Of a stretch of DNA of 64,000 bases, positions 8,282 to 16,588 are shown one piece after another; position 1 is the first letter of the stretch, and every line of letters begins with the position of its first letter. This stretch comes from Cyclobacteriaceae bacterium (lineage in GTDB: Bacteria > Bacteroidota > Bacteroidia > Cytophagales > Cyclobacteriaceae): positions 23,583 through 87,582 of the forward strand of contig JAFIEV010000025.1 in assembly GCA_020832305.1 (NCBI GenBank), read 5' to 3'. The translations under genes were made by a program, and so were the position numbers. The notes below the pieces were generated by a model, which was not told where the DNA came from, searched no databases, and saw only the letters and a program-made list of their open reading frames with translations.

Positions 8282-8995
8282 TCAGAGGCTCATCATATCT
8301 TTAAACCTTGATGCCTGTCGGCGGCTTACTTCAATTTTTTCTCCGCCCTTTAGTTTAACTAAAAGACCTCCGTTAAACCATGATTCAATGCCTTCAACCC
8401 AGCTGAGATTAATAATATGCTTTCGACTTGCCCTGAAAAAAGATTTATCATCAAGACGTTTGTCAAGTGCATTGAGCGATTTATGTATCATAGGTTTGTT
8501 TTTATCAAAGTAAACCTTAATGTAATTTCCATCTGATTCAAATAATCTCACTTCAGAAAGTTTAACAAACCAGCATTTTTCACCGTCTTTCACAAAAACC
8601 TGGTCATTGAGGCCCAGTTTTTCATGTATATTTATATGGGATTCTTGTTGCATTCGCAATACTTTTTGAACAGCTTCTTTGAGGCGGTCAGGACGTATTG
8701 GCTTTAAAAGGTAATCGAGGGCGTTTACTTCAAAGGCTTTCAAGGCATATTCATCGTATGCGGTAGTAAAAATAACCTGAGGTACATAATCAAGCATTTC
8801 AAGCATTTCAAAACCCGTCTTACCAGGCATCTGAATATCTAAAAATATCAGATCAGGCTTTTTCGATTCAATTAAATCGAGCGCTTCATCGGCATTGGCT
8901 GCTTCAGCAATTATTTCAACCTCTTTATGTTCTGATAATAGACTGGTCAGTTCTTTTCTGGCAAGTCTTTCGTCATCGATGATAATGGCTTTCAT
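8282..8995 (-). CDS. LytTR family response regulator
   Basis: The 237-residue protein has an N-terminal receiver domain with acidic pair D7-D8, phosphoacceptor D53 in IFLDIQMPG, a conserved Thr (FTTAYDEY) and Lys (LLKPIRP). A LytTR DNA-binding domain follows (about 135-235), with FESDGNYIKVYF and FFRASRKHIINLSWV. Such regulators bind direct repeats at promoters. I prefer the ATG at 8995 to a TTG nine bases upstream because it gives the canonical MKAIIIDDE start. It lies 66 bases behind the histidine kinase gene on the same strand, which is its likely partner. Confidence 0.95.
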   Translation of the reverse strand: MKAIIIDDERLARKELTSLLSEHKEVEIIAEAANADEALDLIESKKPDLIFLDIQMPGKTGFEMLEMLDYVPQVIFTTAYDEYALKAFEVNALDYLLKPIRPDRLKEAVQKVLRMQQESHINIHEKLGLNDQVFVKDGEKCWFVKLSEVRLFESDGNYIKVYFDKNKPMIHKSLNALDKRLDDKSFFRASRKHIINLSWVEGIESWFNGGLLVKLKGGEKIEVSRRQASRFKDMMSL

Positions 8996-9061
8996 GATTT
9001 CCAATCAGTAAAAATTAATTTATATTTATTCAAAATGGCAAGTGAAGCTTAAAAGCAGGTA

Positions 9062-10111
9062 TTAGCTCTTCGGAATCACAACCCGGGTAAGTACTGTGCC
9101 TTCTTTTTCATTACATATACTAAAATCAGCCCGGTTACCATATAGTAAATTTAGCCTTTGCAAGGTATTTTCAATACCCAACCCTTTGCTTTTTTGGTCT
9201 GTACCATTTAAGTAGGTGCCTGTATTTCTTATTTCTATATGTAAATAGTCATTTTCCACTATGGTTTTTATGTGAATAATACCTCCGTCTTTCAATTTTG
9301 AAATGCCGTGTTTTATGCCATTTTCTACCAATGTCTGTAGCATAAAGGGGGGGATTTGAAAACTATCACCCGATTTATCGAGCTCAAAAACCGTTTGCAA
9401 TCTTTCTTCAAAACGAATGGCCTCCAGTGCAAGATAATCTTTTACAGTATGAATTTCTTCGTTTAAGGTTGTAAGTACCTTTTTATTTCCTACCAGAGAT
9501 CCACGTAATATGCCTGATAATTGCGTTATTGCCTGCTTTGATTTGACAGGGTCTTCATCAACCAATGCTCTGATGCTATTTAAAGCATTAAAAATGAAAT
9601 GTGGGTTTAATTGTGATTTAAGCTGGTTGAGTTTTATCTCATTGATTAAAGCTTCGTATTTCAGGGAATTATTATAGCGTTCAATAAAATGAAAAATGAA
9701 ATACAATAGCGACCACAAAAAGTAAAAAACCATGGCTGCAAATATGTAGGTAATTACTACAAAAGTATCGAAGTCGGTTTCATAATTAATCGTACCCAGG
9801 GCAATGGAAAGAAAAATCTGAAACAAGTAATTGCTTACACCCAGCAGGCCGATCATAGACATCACCCGCCAAATAAGATTGCCAGGTGAAAGCGCAAACC
9901 ATTTATGGTGTATGATGTAATTTCTAAAAAGGTGAGAACTCAAAAGAAACCAGGCCGCTGATAATACTATATTTATGGCCCTCCTTTCTTCGAAGGTATC
10001 AGCAAGAATCAGAAAGAACAGGTTAACTATGGCGTAAACGGTCCACCCGGATATCTGTAATATCCAGTACACCACTTTTTTCCTTCTCGCAAATTTTACA
10101 ATACTTTTCAT
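9062..10111 (-). CDS. LytS/YehU-type sensor histidine kinase
   Basis: The 349-residue inner-membrane kinase has about four membrane segments in the first 145 residues and no large extracellular domain. A His_kinase (PF06580-type) core follows with LNPHFIFNALNSI, where H171 is the phosphorylation site. The ATPase contains the N-box LQTLVENGIKHGIS and the glycine box KGLGIENTLQRL. It should phosphorylate the LytTR regulator encoded just downstream. The signal is unknown; the membrane part may sense membrane state or a small hydrophobic ligand. Confidence 0.94.
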   Translation of the reverse strand: MKSIVKFARRKKVVYWILQISGWTVYAIVNLFFLILADTFEERRAINIVLSAAWFLLSSHLFRNYIIHHKWFALSPGNLIWRVMSMIGLLGVSNYLFQIFLSIALGTINYETDFDTFVVITYIFAAMVFYFLWSLLYFIFHFIERYNNSLKYEALINEIKLNQLKSQLNPHFIFNALNSIRALVDEDPVKSKQAITQLSGILRGSLVGNKKVLTTLNEEIHTVKDYLALEAIRFEERLQTVFELDKSGDSFQIPPFMLQTLVENGIKHGISKLKDGGIIHIKTIVENDYLHIEIRNTGTYLNGTDQKSKGLGIENTLQRLNLLYGNRADFSICNEKEGTVLTRVVIPKS

Positions 10112-10709
10112 TTATGATCAACGATACGAAAAAATCGAGTAAAATGATGATGATTTTACGTAAACGGATAAAAACAAGCTCCCGACGGAATATTTATTGG
10201 CAAAAAAAGAGGTCTTGATTGAAATTAATACACATAATGAGATCTTCTGCTGAAAGCTTTTGAATGACCAACTAAGGATTCGATTTATTTGTAACATAGA
10301 CGCCATCAAATTGTAAATATTGTAAATATTTATAATAATTATACTAATTTAATTCAATATTGCCATAATAATTACAGGGTATTAATTAAATATTTAAAAA
10401 ATGGAGCCATGAAAGCAAACCAAATAAAATTTGGTTGTCCTGATGGGGCTGATATAAAATTTGTCGACTTGCAGAGGGGATAATTTAAAATTTGCAAATG
10501 AATGGATCAGAATATGTAAAAAACTGACAATTTATTGGACATTATCCCGAAAACGACCATAAAAAATTGAATAGTCGGATAAATCTTACACGAAAGTCAC
10601 ATCAGGTTCTGTCCTACCATACTAAAAAACATAATCGGAAAATATAATTTTGCGTAAATATCAATACAACGACATCACCAAAATAATCTATGGCCTAAAT
10701 GATAAGGTT
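10112..10709. other. AT-rich intergenic region with phased TAAAATTTG motifs
   Basis: No convincing gene is seen. The region holds direct repeats of TTGTAAATAT around 10312-10330. The 9-mer TAAAATTTG occurs three times at 10425, 10455 and 10486, that is 30 and 31 bases apart, about three helical turns. This could be a bent or multi-site control region for the small secreted protein at 10710. The promoter of the kinase gene should also lie here. Confidence 0.4.
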
Positions 10710-11048
10710 ATGAAAACAATCATCAACACCAGCCTTTGTTTAATGCTAGTAGCGTTGAGCAGTTTATATGCAATGGAGGAGAAATCAATCCATATAACTG
10801 AGTTTGAAACATACCTCGAAATGATCAGCGATGTAAGCTGGATGCAGGAGGATGCTGTCAACACAGAAAATAATTCAGAAAAAACAAGAGTTGTTATTAT
10901 TAATACCCAAGGCAGGGTACTCCGTGAAGAAACGGTAGATATGGCAACTTTTTCGAGAAGCAGCTCTATTCTATGTCCACTTATTTGCCAATCAGATTTT
11001 CTTTTTAAAAACGCAAATGTTGCTTATTATCTCTTCATGAAAAACTAA
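10710..11048 (+). CDS. Small secreted protein of unknown function
   Basis: The 112-residue protein starts with a clear signal peptide, MKTIINTSLCLMLVALSSLYA, at residues 1-21. The mature part is acidic at first, then has a strand-like VVIINTQGRVLREE segment, and ends with two Cys (CPLIC) and an aromatic tail. I know no family for it. The ATG at 10710 was chosen over an upstream TTG because it places the signal peptide at the N-terminus. It is preceded by an unusual AT-rich region and followed, after 130 bases, by a strong terminator, so it is probably a monocistronic exported protein. Confidence 0.6.
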   Translation: MKTIINTSLCLMLVALSSLYAMEEKSIHITEFETYLEMISDVSWMQEDAVNTENNSEKTRVVIINTQGRVLREETVDMATFSRSSSILCPLICQSDFLFKNANVAYYLFMKN

Positions 11049-11178
11049 AATAAGGTTAAAAAGTAAGGTAAGTTTAATTTTTTTGATTTTCGGGAACTAT
11101 TTGTACAAAAAGAGAATTATATAGTTGGTAATAATTGGTTCATGGTTATTAGGTTTCACACCTAAAGTTTTGGTTTGA

Positions 11179-11215
11179 AAAGGGTTGGATTTTTAAATAT
11201 CCAGCCCTTTCTTTA
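11179..11215 (+). terminator. Rho-independent terminator
   Basis: AAAGGGTTGGAT (11179-11190) pairs with ATCCAGCCCTTT (11199-11210) over 12 positions with one G-T pair, followed by CTTTAT. It lies 130 bases after the small secreted gene, so that mRNA would have a long 3' tail. Confidence 0.75.
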
Positions 11216-11449
11216 TGTAATGGGTTTTAAATAAAGGATTTAGAGTTTTTTTTAAAATTATATTTTACACTTTAATTGGTTGTGATTTCTCCGAATCATA
11301 AATAGCATGTCTGGTGTATGCACATTAAATTTATTTAATAATGTTTCCCTTTTGGCTAATGCATTTCAATACTTTAATTTTACAAAGGGACTAATCTGCA
11401 TTTGGGAGGTGTTCAATTGCATTCCCTTACCCGCTATTGATGTACCGAC
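11216..11449. other. AT-rich intergenic region before the TonB-like gene
   Basis: No gene, RNA or repeat is recognised. TTTAATTTTACAAAGGG around 11373-11390 and nearby TTTG-like words could belong to the promoter of the downstream gene, but no clean -33/-7 pair is seen. Confidence 0.3.
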
Positions 11450-12490
11450 ATGAATGAATTGGATCAAAATAAAAAGTACAACCTGGGCAGACGCCGCCAT
11501 TGGATCTTATTCATTGTATTGGTGTTTATCGGATTGATACTTTATTTCGTACATCAAAGGACGATAGAAAAAGATATTCCGGATGAACAATTCAGTGCAG
11601 GGGATTACAAAGATGATGCTCAATACGATGATCATCAAATCAAGGAACCTGATATCGGCCTTGTGCCAAAAAGCCCGGAAGCAGATGAAACACCGTCAGA
11701 TACTTCGGCTTATGATCTGGAAATTAAAGATTTTGACATCGATCCATTTTATGCAGACAGCCTGGGCGAGATTTACATAGTGAGCGATGATATTATAAGA
11801 GAGTCTTTGGCCTTGAAAGAGCGACGAAGCACCCCTTTGGAAGAGAGCAAAGAAGAAATTCCGGAAAAGTTTGAAAAACAACAAGTAAAGACGCTGAGAA
11901 GAATTACAGGCAGGGTTATTTGTGCTGAGGATTTTCATGGATTACCTGGTGCCAATGTTATGCTTAAAGACACCCAAATCGGTGCTATAACCGATGCCAG
12001 TGGCAATTTTATACTTGAAATACCTTTTGATGAGGGCGATACATTGATTATAAGTTCTGTAGGATACAGCAGAGCATTCCAGACTACGCATGCGCCACTT
12101 CCATTGATTGTAAAAATGGAACTCGATGTAAATGTGTTATCGGAAATTGTAGTAACAGGATTCAGGGATGGGGCATATGATTATGATGCAAGCCTTGAAT
12201 ATACATTGCCAGAACCGGTAAACGGCCACGATTATTTTAGCCGGTTTATTCGCGAAAACTTAGTATATCCTCCTGAAGCAGATGAACAGGGTGGCATGGT
12301 TAATCTATTGTTTATTGTTTCTCAGAGTGGGAAAATTGAAAATATTAGGGTTTTGAATAGTCCTGGTACTGAATTTGAACACGAGGCGATCAGATTATTG
12401 CTCAATGGCCCATCATGGAAGCCAGCCACAGAAAATGGAATCCCTGTTCCCAAGGAAATAAGTGTTAATATCAGATTCAGGGCTCCATAG
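11450..12490 (+). CDS. TonB-like membrane protein with carboxypeptidase-regulatory-like domain
   Basis: The 346-residue protein has a short basic N-terminus and one membrane anchor (about 17-34). A long acidic, Pro-containing periplasmic region follows. Next is a CarboxypepD-regulatory-like beta-sandwich (about 150-225: ITGRVI...GLPGANVMLKDT...GAITDASGNFIL...SSVGY). A C-terminal TonB_C domain completes it (about 260-346: YPPEADEQGGMVNLLFIV, then EAIRLLL and WKPATENG). It could pass proton-motive force to an outer-membrane receptor or act in envelope signalling. Its beta-sandwich is the domain normally found at the N-terminus of SusC-like receptors, so the combination is notable. No ExbB/ExbD or receptor gene is adjacent. 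Confidence 0.85.
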   Translation: MNELDQNKKYNLGRRRHWILFIVLVFIGLILYFVHQRTIEKDIPDEQFSAGDYKDDAQYDDHQIKEPDIGLVPKSPEADETPSDTSAYDLEIKDFDIDPFYADSLGEIYIVSDDIIRESLALKERRSTPLEESKEEIPEKFEKQQVKTLRRITGRVICAEDFHGLPGANVMLKDTQIGAITDASGNFILEIPFDEGDTLIISSVGYSRAFQTTHAPLPLIVKMELDVNVLSEIVVTGFRDGAYDYDASLEYTLPEPVNGHDYFSRFIRENLVYPPEADEQGGMVNLLFIVSQSGKIENIRVLNSPGTEFEHEAIRLLLNGPSWKPATENGIPVPKEISVNIRFRAP

Positions 12491-12509
12491 TCTACAATAC
12501 AATGAACTT

Positions 12510-12827
12510 TCAGCTTACATTCAAACCGGGGTCATAGGATTCTTTCCAGGCCAGAATTCCACCTTTGAGGTTATATAAATTTTTAAATCCATGCTGCGTT
12601 TCAAGATACTGAATAACGTTGGCACTACGTTTACCACTTCGGCAATGAACGATCACTTTTTTGTTTTTATCAAATTTTTCTACATTAGAAGGAACTGTGG
12701 CCATTGGAATAAGTACACCTCCCATATTTGCCGAGGCGAATTCATTGTTTTCTCTGACATCAATTAACTGGAAATCCTCGCCTTCATCCATCATTTTTTT
12801 CAGATCATTTACACTTATCTCATTCAT
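12510..12827 (-). CDS. Rhodanese-like domain protein
   Basis: A single-domain rhodanese of 105 residues with the N-terminal LIDVREN element and the active loop HCRSGKRSA, C62 being the persulfide-carrying cysteine. Single-domain proteins of this kind move sulfane sulfur in the cytosol. No signal peptide is seen. It is divergent from the sulfhydrylase gene metZ, with which it shares a 230-base control region. A joint role in sulfur assimilation is plausible but inferred from position only. Confidence 0.92.
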   Translation of the reverse strand: MNEISVNDLKKMMDEGEDFQLIDVRENNEFASANMGGVLIPMATVPSNVEKFDKNKKVIVHCRSGKRSANVIQYLETQHGFKNLYNLKGGILAWKESYDPGLNVS

Positions 12828-13058
12828 AATTAAGGTATTAAAATTAAATTTTTAAAAGATAAAAGCCGTTAATTCATTCTTATGTGCTGGATTCCGGCCA
12901 TTCAATAATACGTTGAATTCCCCTTTTAAATCCATCTCATGATTTGATTGTTTAAAGGAATTGGTAAATTTAGCACCAAATCTGTAATTCGGGAAGTTTG
13001 GGCATAGGCAGAGATATATTTTTCCTGAATAAGAGAACAGTTCATTAAAATTTTGAAA

Positions 13059-14237
13059 ATGAAACCAAAGAAAAATTTTGAAACCCTGGCTGTTAGAACG
13101 CAAACGTCAAGGTCTTCTCAAAGAGAGCATTCTGTACCTATATATACCACTTCGAGTTTTGTTTTCAATGATGCAGAGCAGGCCCGGGCGATGTTTGCCA
13201 ATGAAATTGAAGGCAATATATATTCCCGCTTTTCGAATCCCAACAATGATGAGTTTGTGCAAAAGCTATGTTTGCTTGAGGGAACGGAAGATGGTATAGC
13301 CACAGCTTCGGGTATGGCAGCTATGTTTTGCAGTATGGCAGCTTTTTTACAGAAGGGAGACCATATTCTTGCTTCCCGGGCCTTATTCGGATCAACGCAT
13401 CAGGTTATTACCCAAATTCTTCCTAAGTGGGGAATTGATTACTCCTATGTAGATATAGGCGATAATGGGGCATGGGAAAAGGAAATCAGAAAAGAAACCA
13501 AAATGATTTTTGCTGAAACACCTTCTAATCCAGGTCTCGACCTCATAGATTTAGGGTACCTGGGTGAAATCGCCAGTAAGCATGGTATTATCTTAAACAT
13601 TGACAATTGTTTTGCAACCCCGTATTTGCAAACACCTGCTTCTTTTGGAGCGCATATTATAACGCATTCGGCCACCAAATTTATTGATGGTCAGGGGCGT
13701 GTACTCGGAGGTGCCATACTGGGAAGTCGCGATTTAATTGAAAAAGTGCGTTTTTTTGCAAGACATACCGGTCCGGCTATGTCACCTTTTCATGGATGGA
13801 TTCTCTCCAAAAGCCTTGAAACCCTTGCCGTAAGAATGGAAAAGCATTGTGAAAATGCACTCAAACTTGCCCAATGGCTTGAGACACAACAAGGTGTGCA
13901 ATGGGTTAAATATCCTTTTTTACCATCACATTCACAACATAAATTGGCCTTGAAACAAATGCGGCTGGGTGGTGGAATGGTTACTTTTGAAATAAAAAGC
14001 GGATTGGAGGGTGGCCGCAAATTTCTCAATAATTTAAAAATGCTTTCTCTTACTGCTAATCTGGGTGATACCCGAAGCATTGCTACGCATCCTGCATCGA
14101 CAACGCATTCAAAATTATCAAAAGAAGAAAAACTGTCAACAGGGATCAGCGATGGACTCATAAGAATTTCGACCGGGCTGGAGCATCTCGATGATATCAT
14201 TTCAGATGTTGAACAAGCCCTTGCTGCTGCCATTTAA
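13059..14237 (+). CDS. metZ: O-succinylhomoserine sulfhydrylase
   Basis: A 392-residue member of the Cys/Met metabolism PLP enzymes. It makes homocysteine from O-succinylhomoserine (or the acetyl ester) and sulfide. The MetZ-type start ETLAVRTQ is followed by SVPIYTTSSF, the PLP-binding region with IFAETPSNP and LNIDNCFATPYLQ, and the Schiff-base lysine K207 in HSATKFIDGQG, the MetZ form of the motif. The C-terminal STTHSKLSKEE and RISTGLEHLDDII are typical. I chose the ATG at 13059 over the TTG two codons upstream. MetZ and MetB-type enzymes are hard to separate by eye, but GQGRVLGG supports MetZ. Confidence 0.9.
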   Translation: MKPKKNFETLAVRTQTSRSSQREHSVPIYTTSSFVFNDAEQARAMFANEIEGNIYSRFSNPNNDEFVQKLCLLEGTEDGIATASGMAAMFCSMAAFLQKGDHILASRALFGSTHQVITQILPKWGIDYSYVDIGDNGAWEKEIRKETKMIFAETPSNPGLDLIDLGYLGEIASKHGIILNIDNCFATPYLQTPASFGAHIITHSATKFIDGQGRVLGGAILGSRDLIEKVRFFARHTGPAMSPFHGWILSKSLETLAVRMEKHCENALKLAQWLETQQGVQWVKYPFLPSHSQHKLALKQMRLGGGMVTFEIKSGLEGGRKFLNNLKMLSLTANLGDTRSIATHPASTTHSKLSKEEKLSTGISDGLIRISTGLEHLDDIISDVEQALAAAI

Positions 14238-14286
14238 TAACCAAACTGCCTTTCAATCGGTTTTTATTTTTCATTAAACAAAAAAT

Positions 14287-15819
14287 ATGAAAACCTTAAG
14301 GTTGATTTTAGGCGACCAGCTAAATATAAGGCATTCCTGGTTTAACCAGGCAGATGAAAAAGTCTGTTACCTTATGATGGAAATCATTCCGGAAGCCAAT
14401 TATGCGCCGCATCACAGACAAAAAATTCTGGCTTTCTTCAAGGCTATGAGAAATTTTGCCAATTCGCTGCAAAATAATGGTCATATTGTGCGCTATCTGT
14501 GTATCGATGATAATAACAACCTCCAGGATTTTTCAGAAAATATCCGCCAGCAACTGGCTTCAGGTGAATTTTCTTTGTTCGAATATCAGGAACCTGATGA
14601 ATACAGACTGAAAGTATATTTTGAAGATTTTTGTCATTGCTGTTCAATAGAAACCAGCGTTTGTGAATCAGAACATTTTTTAACAGACAAAAAGGAACTC
14701 CAGAATTTTTTCAAAGGAAAAAAGACCTATGTAATGGAATCTTATTACCGATCTATCAGGAAAAAGTTTAATATTCTTATGAATGGTAAAGAACCGTCAG
14801 GGGGTCAGTGGAATTTCGACCAGCTCAATAGAAACCCTATTCCCGATCGGGTGAAGGTACCCGTAATAACAGATTTCAAAAATGATATTGAAGATCTGAC
14901 AGGTGCTTTAAGAAAAATGGGGATTGAAGGTATAGGCAGTGCAGACAATCAAATTCTCAATTGGCCCTTAACTCGTGAACAGGCGCTAATTGCTATGCAG
15001 GATTTTGCAGAGAAGCTGCTTCCATATTTTGGCACATATCAAGATGCCATGAGAGCCGATGATCCTTTTTTGTTTCATTCGAGATTATCATTTGCCCTCA
15101 ACACAAAAATGCTTCATCCTCTGGAAGTAGTTCGATATGTTGAGGCGATGTGGCAAAAATATCCTGAGAAATATGATATCTCACAGATTGAAGGATTTAT
15201 CAGACAGATAGCCGGTTGGCGCGAGTATATGAGAGGAGTTTATTGGGCAAACATGCCTGAATACGCCAGTTTAAATTATTTTGGCAACCAACGGAAGCTG
15301 CCTGATTTTTATTGGAACGGCAATACCCGTATGCATTGCATGGCACAATCTATTGGCCAATCTCTGCAATTTGCTTATGCGCACCATATACAGCGCTTGA
15401 TGGTAACCGGAAATTTTGCATTGCTGGCAGGCATAAATCCTGATGAGGTAGATACCTGGTACCTGGGCATATATATCGATGCCATAGAATGGGTAGAAAT
15501 AACCAATACCCGTGGTATGAGCCAGTATGCAGATGGAGGAATTGTGGGCACCAAACCATACGTTTCCTCTGCCAATTACATCAGCAAAATGAGCAATTAT
15601 TGTAGAAATTGTTATTACGACAGTAAAAAGCGACATGGAAATAAAGCTTGTCCTTTCAACAGCTTATACTGGAATTTTTATATAGAGAACCGGGACTTAC
15701 TTGGGAAAAATGCCCGTATCGGCATGGTTTACCGCACGCTGGACAAGATGACAAAAGAAGAAACTGAAAAAATTAAACAACAGGCAAAAGAATATCTGGA
15801 AAACATAGAACAATTATAA
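14287..15819 (+). CDS. Iron-sulfur bacterial cryptochrome/photolyase (FeS-BCP, PhrB-like)
   Basis: The 510-residue flavoprotein belongs to the photolyase-related family typified by PhrB, which repairs (6-4) photoproducts with light. It begins LRLILGDQLN, the usual start of the antenna domain. The four cysteines that hold a [4Fe-4S] cluster are present with the right spacing: C351 (MHCMAQS), C439 and C442 (YCRNCYYD) and C455 (NKACPF). The FAD-domain segment GWREYMRGVYW and WYLGIYIDAIEWVE are also conserved. It starts 49 bases after metZ and may be read from the same transcript. It converges with the TerB-like gene 12 bases away. Confidence 0.93.
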   Translation: MKTLRLILGDQLNIRHSWFNQADEKVCYLMMEIIPEANYAPHHRQKILAFFKAMRNFANSLQNNGHIVRYLCIDDNNNLQDFSENIRQQLASGEFSLFEYQEPDEYRLKVYFEDFCHCCSIETSVCESEHFLTDKKELQNFFKGKKTYVMESYYRSIRKKFNILMNGKEPSGGQWNFDQLNRNPIPDRVKVPVITDFKNDIEDLTGALRKMGIEGIGSADNQILNWPLTREQALIAMQDFAEKLLPYFGTYQDAMRADDPFLFHSRLSFALNTKMLHPLEVVRYVEAMWQKYPEKYDISQIEGFIRQIAGWREYMRGVYWANMPEYASLNYFGNQRKLPDFYWNGNTRMHCMAQSIGQSLQFAYAHHIQRLMVTGNFALLAGINPDEVDTWYLGIYIDAIEWVEITNTRGMSQYADGGIVGTKPYVSSANYISKMSNYCRNCYYDSKKRHGNKACPFNSLYWNFYIENRDLLGKNARIGMVYRTLDKMTKEETEKIKQQAKEYLENIEQL

Positions 15820-15831
15820 TAAGAGAAGAAG

Positions 15832-16197
15832 TTATTTTCTGACCATTTCTATGAGTTCATTTTCTATATCCCAGTCTTTAGCCAGTTTGAGCATGGCTGT
15901 AGCTTCCATTTCGGTGATAAAACCTTTTTTATTGTTGGCTCGCCATACCATATGCAGATAATTTAAACGCTGTTCGCGATCCATACGGCCTACAACTTTA
16001 TTGAGATATTCTCTGGCCCTTTCAAAGGCAGTGATGTAATCCAACGAAATAAATTCAATAGCCCATCTCAATTCATCAGATGCATCGAACTTCTGCGCGG
16101 TTTCTTCTAATATGTTCTGCTCTTCTTCATCCAGACCGTGATAGTGAAATATTACGGATTTTAGTAAAAGAAAAGCTTTTTTTTCATCACTTGTCAT
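15832..16197 (-). CDS. TerB-like helical protein
   Basis: The 121-residue all-helical acidic protein lacks a signal peptide or membrane segment. Its pattern of short helices, with EKKAFLLLKSVIFHYHGLDEEE at the start and FITEMEATAMLKLAKDW near the end, resembles the TerB/DjlA-N fold, but no metal-binding motif is obvious. The function is unknown. I take the ATG at 16197 as start; a GTG four codons upstream is possible. It stands alone on its strand. Confidence 0.6.
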   Translation of the reverse strand: MTSDEKKAFLLLKSVIFHYHGLDEEEQNILEETAQKFDASDELRWAIEFISLDYITAFERAREYLNKVVGRMDREQRLNYLHMVWRANNKKGFITEMEATAMLKLAKDWDIENELIEMVRK

Positions 16198-16588
16198 AGC
16201 TTGTGGCACTAATCAGTACAAATATAGATAAATTGCTCGAGTAGTGAAATTATCAATTTTCTATCTTACCCCTTCCTGTAAATTCTTACAAAGACACACT
16301 GTTAATTACAGCAAGATAACCGATTGGAAAATTAGTAAAAACAATTTTATAATAAATGATCTTTTAAATTTTTGATGATAAATAAGGTCAAAAAATTGTT
16401 ATATCCTTTCAAAGTGTTTACCACATTGCGGCAAACACTTCTGTTTTGTGTGCTTTTTGTAAATTTTTGTCTGAAGCAACATAATAAGCTTTTATATTGC
16501 ACAACAGCTGTATGCTTATTAAAAATTCCCAGATTGTTGAATTATTGGGTTAGTATCGAAGAAATCAAATATTTTAATATTTAAATAC
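16198..16588. other. Intergenic region with a perfect stem-loop
   Basis: This is the divergent control region of the TerB-like gene and the M14 peptidase gene. AAGTGTTT (16412-16419) and AAACACTT (16433-16440) form a perfect 8-bp stem with a 13-base loop, followed by CTGTTTTGTGTGCTTTTTG. It could be a leader hairpin about 150 bases before the peptidase start. No gene is convincing here. Confidence 0.35.

Noticed and set aside
10118..10309. Minus-strand open frame of 63 codons upstream of the LytS-like kinase
   Set aside because: Composition is that of AT-rich intergenic DNA, no domain or signal peptide, and it would occupy the kinase promoter.
10409..10483. Very small frame of 24 codons (MKANQIKFG...)
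   Set aside because: It contains two of the phased TAAAATTTG words, lacks any known match, and is as short as chance frames; left as possible leader peptide only.
12852..13103. Minus-strand open frame of 83 codons
   Set aside because: It overlaps the start of metZ and has no recognisable features; the region is better explained as the divergent control region.
13790..14233. 147-codon antisense frame inside metZ
   Set aside because: Antisense to a well-conserved PLP-enzyme sequence; no independent protein features.
14843..14852. CCCGATCGGG inside the photolyase gene, similar to the palindromes beside the tRNA
   Set aside because: It is part of conserved coding sequence (IPDRVKVP) and lacks the flanking TCCCGATA arms; coincidence.
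15271..15636. 121-codon antisense frame inside the photolyase gene
   Set aside because: The sense frame carries the conserved Fe-S cysteines and FAD region; the antisense frame is a shadow.
16372..16584. 70-codon frame before the M14 peptidase
   Set aside because: It spans the hairpin region, is AT-rich and has no recognisable protein character.
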